From positions 17,322,918 to 17,386,917 of the forward strand of contig ML661885.1 in the NCBI GenBank assembly GCA_007570785.1: a stretch of DNA of 64,000 bases. The letters are read 5' to 3'. This stretch comes from Antilocapra americana. Its lineage: Eukaryota > Chordata > Mammalia > Artiodactyla > Antilocapridae. The translations under genes were made by a program, and so were the position numbers. Positions 35,134 through 45,986 of this stretch are shown here, one piece after another; position 1 is the stretch's first letter, and the number at the start of each line of letters is the position of its first letter. The notes beneath the pieces were generated by a model that was given only the letters and a program-made list of their open reading frames with translations, was not told where the DNA came from and made no database searches.

Positions 35134-35754
35134 TATTGCATTATATATATTTAGAATCAAATCCTTCAAGTCAAGTCTCTTTGTATATGCAAAAATTGAA
35201 GAACAGTTAATCCACTTGACCGAATTTGGAAACATAATGTACATGAGGCAGAAAGGCAATGGATATTCAAGAAAGAAACAGATTTTTCTGAGCATATAAA
35301 TGTTCAAAATAGGATCAATATCCAAGTTAAATGAAACCAAACTGAGGGTTATATGATTCCATTAGACCTTGCATTTTGATTTGTATCACCATTTGCACTG
35401 CTATAAAAATTATTAAAAAAATGTTCTGATAGTTCATGAGTTTACATAAATATATATTGAAATTCAAATGATTCTGAGGACAAAGGATGAAAATCTTTTA
35501 AGGAATTCATTGATATTGGAGCTACACTAAGACTTCCCCAGGCATTCTAAGGTTTTAAAACTTGTGGTATGGATTCCAAAATCCAGGTCTTACACAGTAG
35601 AGTTTCTAACATATATGTTTCTTTCAAATAAAGACAATGAAACTCATAGCTAAGCAAAAGCTGGATGCTGAGTCTGGGAACGCAGGAGCTATGAATTCAC
35701 TCTAAAAAGAATGTGGCTTATTAGACTCTAGGATTTCCAAATGTGGTATGGTGA
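35134..35754. other. No gene seen
   Basis: AT-rich. Two overlapping frames (plus 35039-35299, minus 35110-35340) have no domain. Confidence 0.4.
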
Positions 35755-35925
35755 CATGAGAATCCATTTTGGTACCAGATAAATTTAGGTTACGATCTTA
35801 GTATTGTGAATAGTCTATGTCTTTCCTCAAGTTACTGTACCCATTTGAGTCTGTTTTCTTATTTGTAAAACTGAGCACAATTACCCATTACTGTATAAAG
35901 TCTGGTTAGGATTAAATGAAAAAAA
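35755..35925 (+). mobile_element. MIR SINE, sense, worn
   Basis: MIR order is visible: 'ctcaagttactgtaccc', 'gagtctgttttcttatttgt', 'aaaactgagcacaat', 'ggttaggattaaatgaaa'. Confidence 0.6.
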
Positions 35926-36624
35926 GGCCTTGCAAAATGCACAATGCAGAATTATCCCTCAGTGTCTGTTAAGCACAATATTCTCCTTTTAAATGGAAGT
36001 CTCTAAATTGTCTCTCTCCCCTATTAGGAGATAAGTCCACCTCTTAGATTAAATCTCTCAGCTTTTCTCATGAATGAAGGCAAATGACTGTTTTTACCTA
36101 AAAGAAACAGAAATGACTGTCCTTGAACAGTCAGCAGATTCATGCACCTATAAAGCAGGCTACATTGGATGAAGTCAAGCCTTTTTTTTTTCTTGCATAT
36201 TTCACTGATAATGCAGTTTTCAAATGCAAACTGTATAGAATCAGGTGCTCTGTCTTTAGAAGAGGATAATGTTTTAGTAGTCTCTTCTGTGGAGACTGTT
36301 CAGCAGTTTCTGATACTTCTGTCTCTTTTATCCATATATGTAATTCTACCGTAACCTAAAGATTATATTTCAAGAGGTGTCAGAAATTCAGCAGATTTTT
36401 CTCCCTCTAAGAAAGCAAGGAGGGGGAAAAGCAACATTGTATAGTGCTTTAAGCATTTCTCAAGTTTTTTTTTTTTTAATCTACATTCTTTACAGTTTTA
36501 TAATTCATGTAGACTATCTGAATGTTCTTCTAAACATCCAGAAAGAAGAATCTTTGAAAGAAGAACATCTATGACTTTTTCCTTGTTTATAGCTTCAGAC
36601 TAAAACTCACAGTGTTTTAAAGAT
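35926..36624. other. No gene seen
   Basis: T runs at 36180-36189 and 36466-36478. Frames of 61 and 65 codons have no domain. Confidence 0.4.
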
Positions 36625-36785
36625 GTCAGCCACCACACTGAGCAGTTTACATGTATTAACATATTTACTGCTCAGTTATATTTGGATGTTGTTCCTTTTG
36701 TATACAGGGGGAGATAGAGGCAAAAAGAATTTGGGTATATTTCCCTGAGGGCACTCAAGTGATGGAACCAGAATTTGAACTTAAG
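36625..36785 (-). mobile_element. MIR-like SINE, antisense, worn
   Basis: The series 'cagggggagatagaggcaaa', 'tatttccctgagggcac', 'caagtgatggaaccagaatt', 'tgaact' resembles antisense MIR. Confidence 0.5.
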
Positions 36786-37213
36786 GAGATTGTTTAGAGA
36801 TGTATGTTTATTGATGGCACAGTAAATAATAGAGATAAGGTCAGTCTAAAAAAAATACCAGCCTGTCATCAATGAGGTTCCATCACTTTTTAAAGTGACT
36901 TTAGGTATGTGTATGTTTTATGTAAAGAAATAGTTGTACTGTGTATGAGTACTTTTTTGTTGAATGAATATTTTGATTCAGAAACTGGATAACAAAAGAA
37001 AATATGACAAATAGTCTATATTTGTTTAACTATCACGGATGCAGATGTAAAAGAACATATTATAATATACTGAAAATCATTAAAAATACTCATTTCCTAA
37101 TATTCTTTTTAGATTTTTTTTTGTGTGCATGTGCTTAGATAAGAGTTTTATTTGTGCAAAAATGCTGTGGAATTTGAAAACAGTATAATTTCTAGTGAAT
37201 GCATGCTTAACTG
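36786..37213. other. No gene seen
   Basis: AT-rich, nothing recognised. Confidence 0.4.
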
Positions 37214-37536
37214 CCTTGTTCAGTCACTCAGTCCTATCTGACTCTTTGCAACCCCGTGGACTGCAGCACAGCAGGCTTCTCTGTCCATCATCAACTCCTG
37301 GAGCTTGCTCAAACTCATGTCCATTAATTTGATGATGCCATCCAACCATCTCATCCTCTGTCTCCCCCTTCTCCTCCTTATCCTTAATTTTTCCCAGCAT
37401 CAGGGTCTTTTCTCATAAGTTGGCTCTTATCAGGTGGCCAGAGTGTTGGAACTTCAGCTTCAGCATCAGTCCTTCCAATGAAAATTCAGAGCTGATTTTC
37501 TTTAGGGTTGACTGGTTTGATCTCCTTGCTGTCCAT
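37214..37536 (-). mobile_element. BovB 3' end, antisense
   Basis: It runs from 'cttgttcagtcactcagtcc' through 'catccaaccatctcatcctc' to 'ttgatctccttgctgtcca'. Only a single 'gttca' unit remains of the tail. Confidence 0.92.
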
Positions 37537-38399
37537 TGATCTACGTAATATATAAGGCAATTTTTACTTTATTAATCTAAATAATGAAAAGTGATTTTCC
37601 ACAATTAATGACAACATAATGCTTTCCTAGGTTAATTGATAAGTGTCAAATGTGTATAGTGAAATTAAATTTAAGGTTGGGGAAAATAATCTCCACTTCT
37701 TTGAGCACAGCGCCACATTTTGATTACTTAGCTGTGCAACCATGATAGAGCCCTCTAGAATAAATGTTAAAAGTTTCAAACAGCAAAACAGGCCAAATCC
37801 TGCAGCGTGACTGTACTTTGAAAGCAAGTATAGTTCTTCTATCTGATATTCAGTTTTATATTAAAAATCATTTTCCGCAATCAAATCAAGAGTGGATTAT
37901 AAAGGTAGATTTAAAATAAAACAAAATTCAGGTGGATGTAAAAATTGTTTATCATTATTAATTTTTTCAAATTGAGATATGGTATTTGAATAATATTTTA
38001 CCTTATTTTTCTTGAACCCTGCCAGAAAATATAGCTGAGGTAATTCATCAAGTTATACACATCACTGCAAAATAAGTAAAGGACTCTTGTTCTCAAAACC
38101 TCGTAATGAGCTTGAGTAAGTTACTTCATTTCTCTGGATCTCCTTTCTCATGGGGGATGGAATTAGGCTGTTGCTTTTCGACGTTCTGCCAAGTCTTACA
38201 GATCAGGAGTGCTTTAGTCTCCTAAAGTGCTTTAGTCTCCTAAAGTCTCCTTTGTATTTTACCTATGGTTACATGCTTGAAATTAGCTTGGAAAATACTT
38301 CCAGAAGGTAAAGATTTTAAAAGCCCCTGGACTAGATTACATCTGGAATTCCTCCCACCTGTAACATTTTTATGATTCATTTGTTTCAGTTCCTCTGCT
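37537..38399. other. No gene; 18-bp tandem duplication at 38209-38244
   Basis: The unit 'gtgctttagtctcctaaa' occurs twice in a row at 38209-38226 and 38227-38244 without mismatch. The rest is AT-rich. Confidence 0.6.
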
Positions 38400-38580
38400 A
38401 GACTCAAACACACAGATCACCACTGCCTTGCATTCCAGGCTTTTGCAGAGGGAATGCTCATCTGCCCTCTTTCCACAGTCACAAGTCCACTTTCTTCAAG
38501 GTCCAACTCTATGATAGCCAGGAAACGCTCTCCTTCCTTGGAATTTCAATAATAGTGTGTTAGCATTGTTATTGAGGTGT
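38400..38580 (+). mobile_element. L2 LINE fragment, sense
   Basis: The words 'caggcttttgcagagggaat' and 'ctctttccacagtcacaagt' with 'aaggtccaactctatg' are L2-like. Confidence 0.5.
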
Positions 38581-38729
38581 ATACCTGTTCTTCATTATAT
38601 CATGGTTTTTATATATTTGAAGAGTTGCCATCTCTAATTCCAGTAAGGACTAGATGGAGTAGGGGGATGGGTAGAAGCTGATGATGCAATGAGAGAGTGC
38701 CTCTGAAGAGTACATGTACCATTATGGGA

Positions 38730-38957
38730 GCATAGCCTTACGGCTCAGCAGGTAAAGAATCCGTCTGCAACACTGGAGACACAGGAGATGTGGGTGCCAT
38801 CCCTGAGTCGGGAAGATACCCTGGAGAGGGCCATGGCAACCCACTCCAGCATTCTTGCCTGAAAAATCCCATGGAGAGGAGCCTGCTGAGCTACAGTCCA
38901 TGAAGTGACAAAAGAGTCGGACATGACTGAGAGACTAAACACACACACGACACATGG
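38730..38957 (+). mobile_element. Bov-tA-type SINE, sense
   Basis: Clear words are 'cggctcagcaggtaaagaat', 'atccctgagtcgggaagata' and 'gtcggacatgactgagagac'. Flanks 'ccattatggga' (38719-38729) and 'ccttaatggga' (38958-38968) may be its target-site duplication. The tail carries a short CA run. Confidence 0.92.
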
Positions 38958-38968
38958 CCTTAATGGGA

Positions 38969-39387
38969 TTTCCCGGAGACTGTCCACAGGGAGATTTAAG
39001 CTCAGTATTATTTATGTTTAGATAAAAATTGTGCATCTGAATTTTTAATGAGAATTTTAACTTTTGGAAACATCCAAAAATAAAAACCAAAAAGTGCCAG
39101 AACAACAAAAAGTATATGATATCCACTTTATATGCCTCTGAATCACACACATACTCATGGTTTCACCGCCTAACATGAACCCAGTCTGTTTACTTGCAAT
39201 TTTGTTCATGTAATTTTTGAATAAAATCACTAAAATTTTTAGTAATATTTAGTGAATCTTGTTGGACATGTTCAGACAGCCTTTTTATATAGACTTGACA
39301 ATATGATATTGATTAAAAAGTAGAACAAACTGGACTCTCAAAGAGCAATGTGACAATATTTTCAAGATGATCAAATTGTAAGTGGAT
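38969..39387. other. No gene seen
   Basis: AT-rich. A 71-codon minus-strand frame (38935-39150) has no domain. Confidence 0.4.
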
Positions 39388-39683
39388 ACCTTTCATTGGA
39401 AGGACTGATGTTGAAGCTGAAACTCCAATACTTTGGCCACCTCATGCGAAGAGCTGACTCATTGGAAAAGACCCTAACGCTGGGAAGGATTGGGGGCAGG
39501 AGGAGAAGGGGACAACAGAGGATGAGATGGCTGTATGGCATCACCGACTCGATGGACATGGGTTTGGGTGGACTCTGGGAGTTGGTGATGGACAGGGAGA
39601 CCTGGCATGTTGTGATTCATGGGGTCGCAAAGAGTCGGACACTACTGAGCGACTGGACTGAACTGAACTGAACTGAACTGAAC
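39388..39683 (+). mobile_element. BovB 3' end, sense
   Basis: It starts 'cattggaaggactgatgttg' and ends in four repeats of 'aactg' with the typical 'gagcgactggactgaactga'. It is one of the best preserved BovB 3' ends here. The 91-codon frame across it is a by-product. Confidence 0.95.
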
Positions 39684-41579
39684 CTTCAAAGGTAAAATCT
39701 TAACCTCAGAATTCCCTACTTGATGCTCTGCAGTGTGATGTAAATGCCTTCCAGAACAAGAAGGAGATTAAGGACATTTCATAGTTGTACTGTAGTTATT
39801 GAATAGCAGACAAATTAGCCACTGGCCTAGAAGAAGTCAAAAGTCTCATCTGGAAATTTGGAAGGGTTTTAAAGTGACCTACTTGTGTTAATCTTGAAAG
39901 AGATAATATGTATTAGAGCTGTTTTCTTTTCACTGCTTTTTCTGAGTGCCTTATGTGCTTGCTGGTAAGTTTATATTCTTTTAGATATTGCTGGGCTAGT
40001 GATCATTCTTCCTGTTTCCCATCAAAAACATTTGAATTATAATCTATACAGTTTGAAATGCTCGTATTTTAATTCTCTCTGTAAGAGTGACAGTGTTTCT
40101 AATAAATTTAGATCATCATTTTATTATTGTTTCCTGTTTGAAGTTATTCCCAATTGATTTTTCATATTCTAGTTATAATTTTAATCTAATTGCTTTTTCC
40201 ATTTTTGGCTAAGTAGCAAAGTGTTCAGTAGTGACTGGGCATTCAGGTGGGAAAACGGAACACTTCTGACTCAGTGACATGTGAAGCAAACAGGCACAGG
40301 CTGAGTTATAACCCAAAATTTGAAATGATATGTTATGATAAAATGATAACATTTTGATTGTTTATCATGTTAACATTTTACTAAAATAAGTATGAAATTG
40401 ATTATGTTTCTAAACATAGTGTGTTAATCGATTAAAATATTTATTCCTTTATTTCAATTATAACAGATACAAATTTCCCTAATTCTGTCTTAATCAAGAG
40501 AAGTTCATTTTCTCTCTCAGACACAAATGTAATTCTTGAAGTGGTTTTGATGGCTCAGAGTTCAGCACCTTTCCTTTTAACAGTCTTGTTAATAAAGTAA
40601 GCAGAGGTGTTCTCTTGTTAAAACCATCCACCTCTTTTGCCTTTGGAATTTCTGGCTGGTGCGAGGCCCCTCCCTGCTCAGACATTTCCAGATCAACCAT
40701 TTCCTTTCTCAGCTTTTGTTACACTGCCCCCTGCATCTCACCAAGTGGCCTCACAGTCTAAATTGTTCAGGTTACTCATCTTTTATTCTCTCTAAAAAGC
40801 ACGTAGTCTGCAGCTTTTCAGTAAAGTTCAATATCATTGATGTAATGCTGGGTTTATCAATGGTAGACCTACTTTCTTTAAAACTAAGGAAAGTGATTGT
40901 ATTTAAGCAGAAAGTAGGTGATATTTTTAAAACTAAGTATAGAGCAGATCTTAATGACATCTATTGCAGGATTAAATAGTCAAAGATCTTAATAAGTATT
41001 ATTAGTCATAGTTGCTTAGAATGATTGTTTCTGTGTTAATATATTTGGCAAATAATAATTAACAGCACTGATGAACAGGATAACTAGCCTCTTAGTACAC
41101 TTTTCTATACAGATGACACTTTGATATGAAATACCTCAATGGATTATCATAACCCTATTATTAATATTATTGTTATACAGATATTATTAAAGACTCAAAA
41201 CTAAAGTTAACAAAGAGCCGAGTTAAGGAAACCAAGTGAATGGCTGCTTTTCAAAATGTAAATGTTTACTCTTTTAAAGAAATTAAATTTTGGCAAAATT
41301 GACAGCATTTTCCCTTTGACCCAATATGTCATTGTTAGAAAATAATCTGAAGTAAATATGAGCTTTAAGCTTAGCATTTCTTTAAAAAATACAAGGAACT
41401 TAAATCAGATGATTAATAGGGAAATAGTTTATTATCTTCATGATGAGCATTACAAAACTATTACAAATCATGTTCTGTAATAACATAGAGAATGTTCACA
41501 GGTTAATAATATGAATAAAAGCAATATATACAAAGGCATAATATGTATGACTTTAACTACAGAACATATTTCTGAATCC
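39684..41579. other. No gene seen; single-copy-looking
   Basis: About 1.9 kb. Overlapping frames of 106 codons (40659-40979 plus) and 62-68 codons (minus) have no domain. Confidence 0.4.
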
Positions 41580-41940
41580 CAAACCTGAATACTCCACTGC
41601 ACAAAGCTTCTATCCATCTCAGGGCCCTCTCTGAATTCTCCTGATTCATCTCTTTGCTTGACTACTGTTCCTTCAGGTTCTGGATTAAATGTTATTTTCT
41701 CAGGAAGGCATTTGCTGATCCTCAGGGTCACTTCAGACCAGGTGTGTACCTCAGTTATATCTTCTCCTAACACTTTAATGCTCATTATGGTGACAATCAC
41801 TTTGTAGAATCTTTTGAATGTGCTTCATTTGAGCAGGAACTGCATCAGCCTTGTTTCTCAATGCCTAGTACAGCGACTGGGACATAGTATGAACTCAGCA
41901 GACATTTGTTGAAGAAATGAGTGAATGAATGAATGAATGC
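41580..41940 (+). mobile_element. L2 LINE 3' end, sense
   Basis: The L2 order is good: 'aggaaggcatttgctgatcc', 'gagcaggaactgcatcagcc', 'atgcctagtacagcgactgg', 'gacatagtatgaactcagca', and it ends in repeated 'atga' units. The 110-codon minus-strand frame is its antisense. Confidence 0.75.
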
Positions 41941-41984
41941 AAGGTACAGCACTAAGGAATGTTTACCTAATCCCTTTAAGATTC

Positions 41985-42135
41985 TTCACAAAACTTATGA
42001 AGTGACACCCATCTCCATCACATTGTATGAATAAGGAAACTAAATCTTAGAAAAAATTGTCCAAAGTTGTATAGCAAGTCAGTGAACAGTTCAAATTAAA
42101 ACCTGATGTCTTGGAATATAGTGCCCAGGCTCTTA
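41985..42135 (-). mobile_element. MIR-like SINE, antisense
   Basis: The series 'aataaggaaactaaatctta', 'ttgtccaaagttgtatagca' and 'agtcagtgaacagttcaaat' is antisense MIR. Confidence 0.6.
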
Positions 42136-43089
42136 GATACAGATGATGAAAATGTTGCATTTAATATAACTAATAAGCTACTGTATCTGGTTGAACAGTA
42201 TTAAATGTTCATACTTGTAGGTCAAAGATAGTGAAGTATCACCAACTTTAATTTATTAATAATATGAATTTACAAGCATTTTAAATTTTGAAAAATATAT
42301 AAAAATAAATATAGCATTAGAACTGCAGACATTTTTGTTTTGCAAACAGTCTTACATTCTTCAGATTTTCTACACTAAGTTTTTATTATTTTCTATAAAA
42401 AGGAAAGCAGTTATTAAAATCCACTCACCCCCTAATGGTGGAGATGGTTCTCAAGTCAAGATCTTTTGACATCCAATCCCAAAGAGTTTTCATTGGATAA
42501 ATAGACCATGAAAGAGAAGGATCAGAGTTCTCTGTACTGCAGAGTTATAACCATCTTGTGAATTGGCATATAATTAGCAATTGATTAACTTTTCCAGATA
42601 ATTTAATCCAAAGTCAAGTCTCTAAAATACTGTTTTAAGATTTTAATTGGAAATTCTTTGTAAAAATCTGCGACAACAAAACAGGAAGCCACTTTAGGTG
42701 TAAATCAAACTATTCAGGTTTTGAGCTGGTTGGACATATTTCTTTCTATATATGTCTTTCATTCTTTCTATAGTTTTCTATCACAGATACTGCCAGCTAT
42801 TGAATTTATAGCACCTACTTTTAAAGATACATGTTTTATTTCTTACCAACGTTAGTACTTAAGATAAACTTGGTTTCCAAAAGTGAATTGTTTTTCCTGA
42901 AACTCACCAAGGTAACACTTATCTCTGTAGTTTTCATCATATGTTTTGAAAAAAATTCTCTTCTGATTGCTCCCTTGATTATCCCTGCCCTTGAAGTTGG
43001 TACAAATGAGCCAGGACTCTGAATAACACCAGGCTCAGACACCCTAGTTTATTAGAAACTTTTGATAGAACAGTGTCAAGTACCTTGGG
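42136..43089. other. No gene seen
   Basis: AT-rich. Frames of 63 and 68 codons at 42831-43042 are antisense to each other and have no domain. Confidence 0.4.
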
Positions 43090-43585
43090 ATGAAACTTTT
43101 TTTTTTTTAATTTTATTATAGTTGATTTACAGTGTTCTGCTGATTTCTGCTGAAAAGCAAAGTGACTCAGTTATACACATATATGCATTCTTTTCTGTTA
43201 TGGTTTATCCCAGGAACTTGGATATGGTTCCCTGTGCTATACAGTAGGAACTTGTGAAGTATCTATTCTAAATGTAATATTAATAGGTTGCATCTACTAA
43301 TCCCAAACTCCCACTCCATCCCTCTCCATCTCCCTCCCCTGCCCCACCCCCATCCCTTGATAATCACGTCAGTTCTCTAGGTGTGAGTCTATTTCTGTTT
43401 TTTTAGATAATGTTCATTTGTGCCATATTTTGGATGTAATATCGTATGGAATTTGTCTTTCTTTTTGACTTACTTCACTTAGTATGATAATCTCTAGTTG
43501 CATCCATGTTTCTGCAAATGGAATTATTTCTTTTTATAGCTGAGTAGTATTCCATTATATTTATGTACCACATCTTCTTTATTGG
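43090..43585 (-). mobile_element. L1 3' end, antisense
   Basis: After a T run the sequence reads 'attatagttgatttacagtg', 'gttccctgtgctatacagta', then a C-rich patch, 'attttggatgtaat' and 'tgagtagtattccattatat', which is an artiodactyl L1 3' untranslated region and the end of ORF2 in reverse. Confidence 0.85.
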
Positions 43586-43597
43586 GATGCAACATTT

Positions 43598-43655
43598 GAT
43601 AGGCATAGGCAGATAGGCAGATAGGCATAGGCAGATAGATTTGATAGGCAGATAA
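43598..43655. repeat. Short minisatellite based on 'gataggca'
   Basis: Units 'gataggca' and 'taggca' alternate about seven times just beyond the 5' end of the antisense L1. Confidence 0.88.
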
Positions 43656-44585
43656 CTCATGCTGTCTACACATAGATTCTAAAGGTTGTCACAGCTACCT
43701 CCCTATAGATCTATTCCAGCTGCCCATCATGCATTAGATCAAAAGCATCAGATATGACACAAAATGATTATACAGGACCTATTTTTTCATGGCTTATTGC
43801 CAATCTTATGAATAAATGAATGAATGGACAGCCTCTATTTTAACTGGATTCCTAATCTCTGGCTGTTGTTTCTTCACCGTCATATTGGACTTCTTGGCCT
43901 TGATGTTACAAATGAATCTGATGATCCTTTTTTTGGATATTGTCTCTAGGACCAGCCTTTGCTCCATTATTTCTCCTAAAATTCCCATTGTTCCTTTTGT
44001 AAAGACCCCAACATGCTTTCTCCTTGAGCCTTGACAATACATCTTATTATATTTTAATAACTAGGTTTGAATAACCTAATTGGCCATCATTGTTCCCTCA
44101 TTAATCATATGTATATTAAACTTTTGTTAAGTATAGGGTAGAGCTAAGCCTTGAGATGGAAGACAAAATACATGAAGGTAGTCATCCTTCTCTAATAGCA
44201 TTTTTACTTTAGTTAAATTAGTAATCATTTACTGTGGTTCATTTGCAGAATGAACCATACAGCTTATCTATACTGTTGTGAATAGAACCTGACCCAAGTC
44301 AAGCAAACAACAAACAAACTTTAAAAACCTTTTGTGGCTTAAAATTTTCAAATTAATTTTGAAAATTCACTCTCTGAAAGTGAATTCAAAAGTGAGTAAT
44401 TTCATAATCCCACTTAACATCTCAACAATTTACAAAATGGAAAAACCTGTTATCCCATTTGTTTTATTTACTCACTCTTTCCTGAATAATAATGTTCACA
44501 CTTTTTACATCTCACACTTGAACAAACTTCAATTTCCTTCATGATAACACTTACCTTGGGACAGTCTCCTTTTGCCAACTCACAG
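43656..44585. other. No gene seen
   Basis: Antisense pairs of frames at 43806-44042 (72-78 codons) have no domain. Confidence 0.4.
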
Positions 44586-44629
44586 ATGGGTTATCCTTTT
44601 ACATACAATTGTATGTGTGGATAACCCAT
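44586..44629. repeat. 44-base inverted repeat (hairpin)
   Basis: Outer arms 'atgggttatcc' (44586-44596) and 'ggataacccat' (44619-44629) are perfect complements. Inside, 'acatacaattgtatgt' (44601-44616) is a perfect palindrome. The two are separated by 'tttt' on one side and 'gt' on the other. Confidence 0.93.
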
Positions 44630-44869
44630 TTTAAAAAAAATTTGTTTTATTACTAAAATTTATAATGTGTTTTTGCTTTCAGGACCTGCCACATTTAAGA
44701 CTTCCAGGATTGATATATATTTTCATGTGTCATTTGATTTGTAGACGTACCACTTATCTACTTTAAAAAAAATATTTCATGGCTTCCAATCATGCCTAGA
44801 AATAAATTTGAAAATGTCTGTCTCAATATCTAAACCCTCTATAATATAGTCTCATTTTTCAAATCCAAC

Positions 44870-45120
44870 CACATGTCCCATACATCCTTTCAACCCTGAA
44901 GTCCTCTTTTGTCCACCAATCAGAATCTACTTATTCTGTAAAGCCCAGCTTAGATCTACTATTAATATCATGATCACCCAAATGAAGTGACTAGAGTTAG
45001 AATAATTTTATTTTTCACTATTCATGCTAATTATCCTTACCATTTTTTCTCTCTACAAATATTGATAGATTGACTCCTTAAGAATAGAAGCCATGTTTCA
45101 AATTGCCACTGTCATATAAT
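44870..45120 (+). mobile_element. L2-like fragment, sense, worn
   Basis: The words 'ttctgtaaagcccagctta' and 'ccttaagaatagaagccatg' are L2-like. Identity is low. Confidence 0.45.
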
Positions 45121-45204
45121 ACAATTGGACATTTTGAACAGTAAGCTTAAAATCACACAGTCTTAGTGTTTTGAAACATTAGGGGTCTTTGGGATTAATA
45201 TACA

Positions 45205-45262
45205 AAATTTTTAATTTTACAGATGAGAAAACTGAGATTTGAATGAGAGCAGTATGGATCAG
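45205..45262 (-). mobile_element. MIR scrap, antisense
   Basis: The string 'ttttacagatgagaaaactg' is the MIR antisense hallmark. The CHR SINE follows at once. Confidence 0.5.
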
Positions 45263-45267
45263 CCAGT

Positions 45268-45385
45268 TTTTCTTTGTTTCGCTGCCTGGCATGTGGATCT
45301 TAGATCCCATATCAGGGATCAAATTCATGCCCCCTGCATTGGAAGGGCAGAGTCTTAACTACTGGACCACTACTAGGAAAGTCCC
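45268..45385 (-). mobile_element. CHR-type cetartiodactyl SINE, antisense
   Basis: The order 'gctgcctggcatgtggatct', 'tagatcccatatcagggatc', 'ccccctgcattggaaggg', 'cagagtcttaactactggac' and 'aggaaagtccc' is the CHR SINE in reverse. It is the only copy I saw in the window. Confidence 0.85.
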
Positions 45386-45760
45386 AGTTCAAACAAGCTT
45401 AATAGTGTTGACCTCAATGTCTTTGATATTCTTTCTGATTCTGCTTCCTCAAACTTTAAAATGAATATAGGTGTGTTATGATGTTTTCTGTGTGTTGACA
45501 AAATGTAAAAGACGTTGTCATCTGTGCTTTTGTCAGAAAATCAGCAACCACTTCATGAATTTGAAGCAGGAAAGTATTCCATGCAAAGAACAAAGGGCTC
45601 ACAAAACCACCTCCTATATGGGGACGCCCAAGCATTTATTCACCTGTTACTGCTGCAGAAACAGTGAAACTTCTGAGTCTCTTCCTCCTCCTAAATGTAT
45701 GATTGTTCCTAAGTGATAGAATCTGATCTGGAAAAGCTAAAAAAATTAATAGCAAAACTT
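45386..45760. other. No gene seen
   Basis: An 81-codon frame at 45471-45716 lies in sequence I do not recognise as a repeat and has no domain I know. Confidence 0.35.
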
Positions 45761-45773
45761 ATTCTTATATTTA

Positions 45774-45986
45774 TGTGTGCCTAGTCACTCATTAGTGTCT
45801 TATTCTTTGTGACCCCATAGACTGTAGCCCGCCAGGCTCCTCTGTCCACGGGGATTCTCCAGACAAGAGTACTGGAGTGGGTTGCCATGCCCTCCTCCAG
45901 GGGATCTTCCCAACCCGGGGATTGAACCCAGGTCTCCTGCATTGCAGGCGGCTTCTTTACTGTCTAAGCCACCAGAAAAGCCCATT
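45774..45986 (-). mobile_element. Bov-tA-type SINE, antisense, carrying an L1 at its head
   Basis: The SINE's left duplication 'attcttatattta' is at 45761-45773. Its right copy lies beyond the L1, at 48262-48274, and the 13 bases are identical. The SINE head 'gccaccagaaaagccca' was the L1 target. Confidence 0.94.

Noticed and set aside
41468..41800. 110-codon minus-strand frame
   Set aside because: It is antisense to an L2 3' end.
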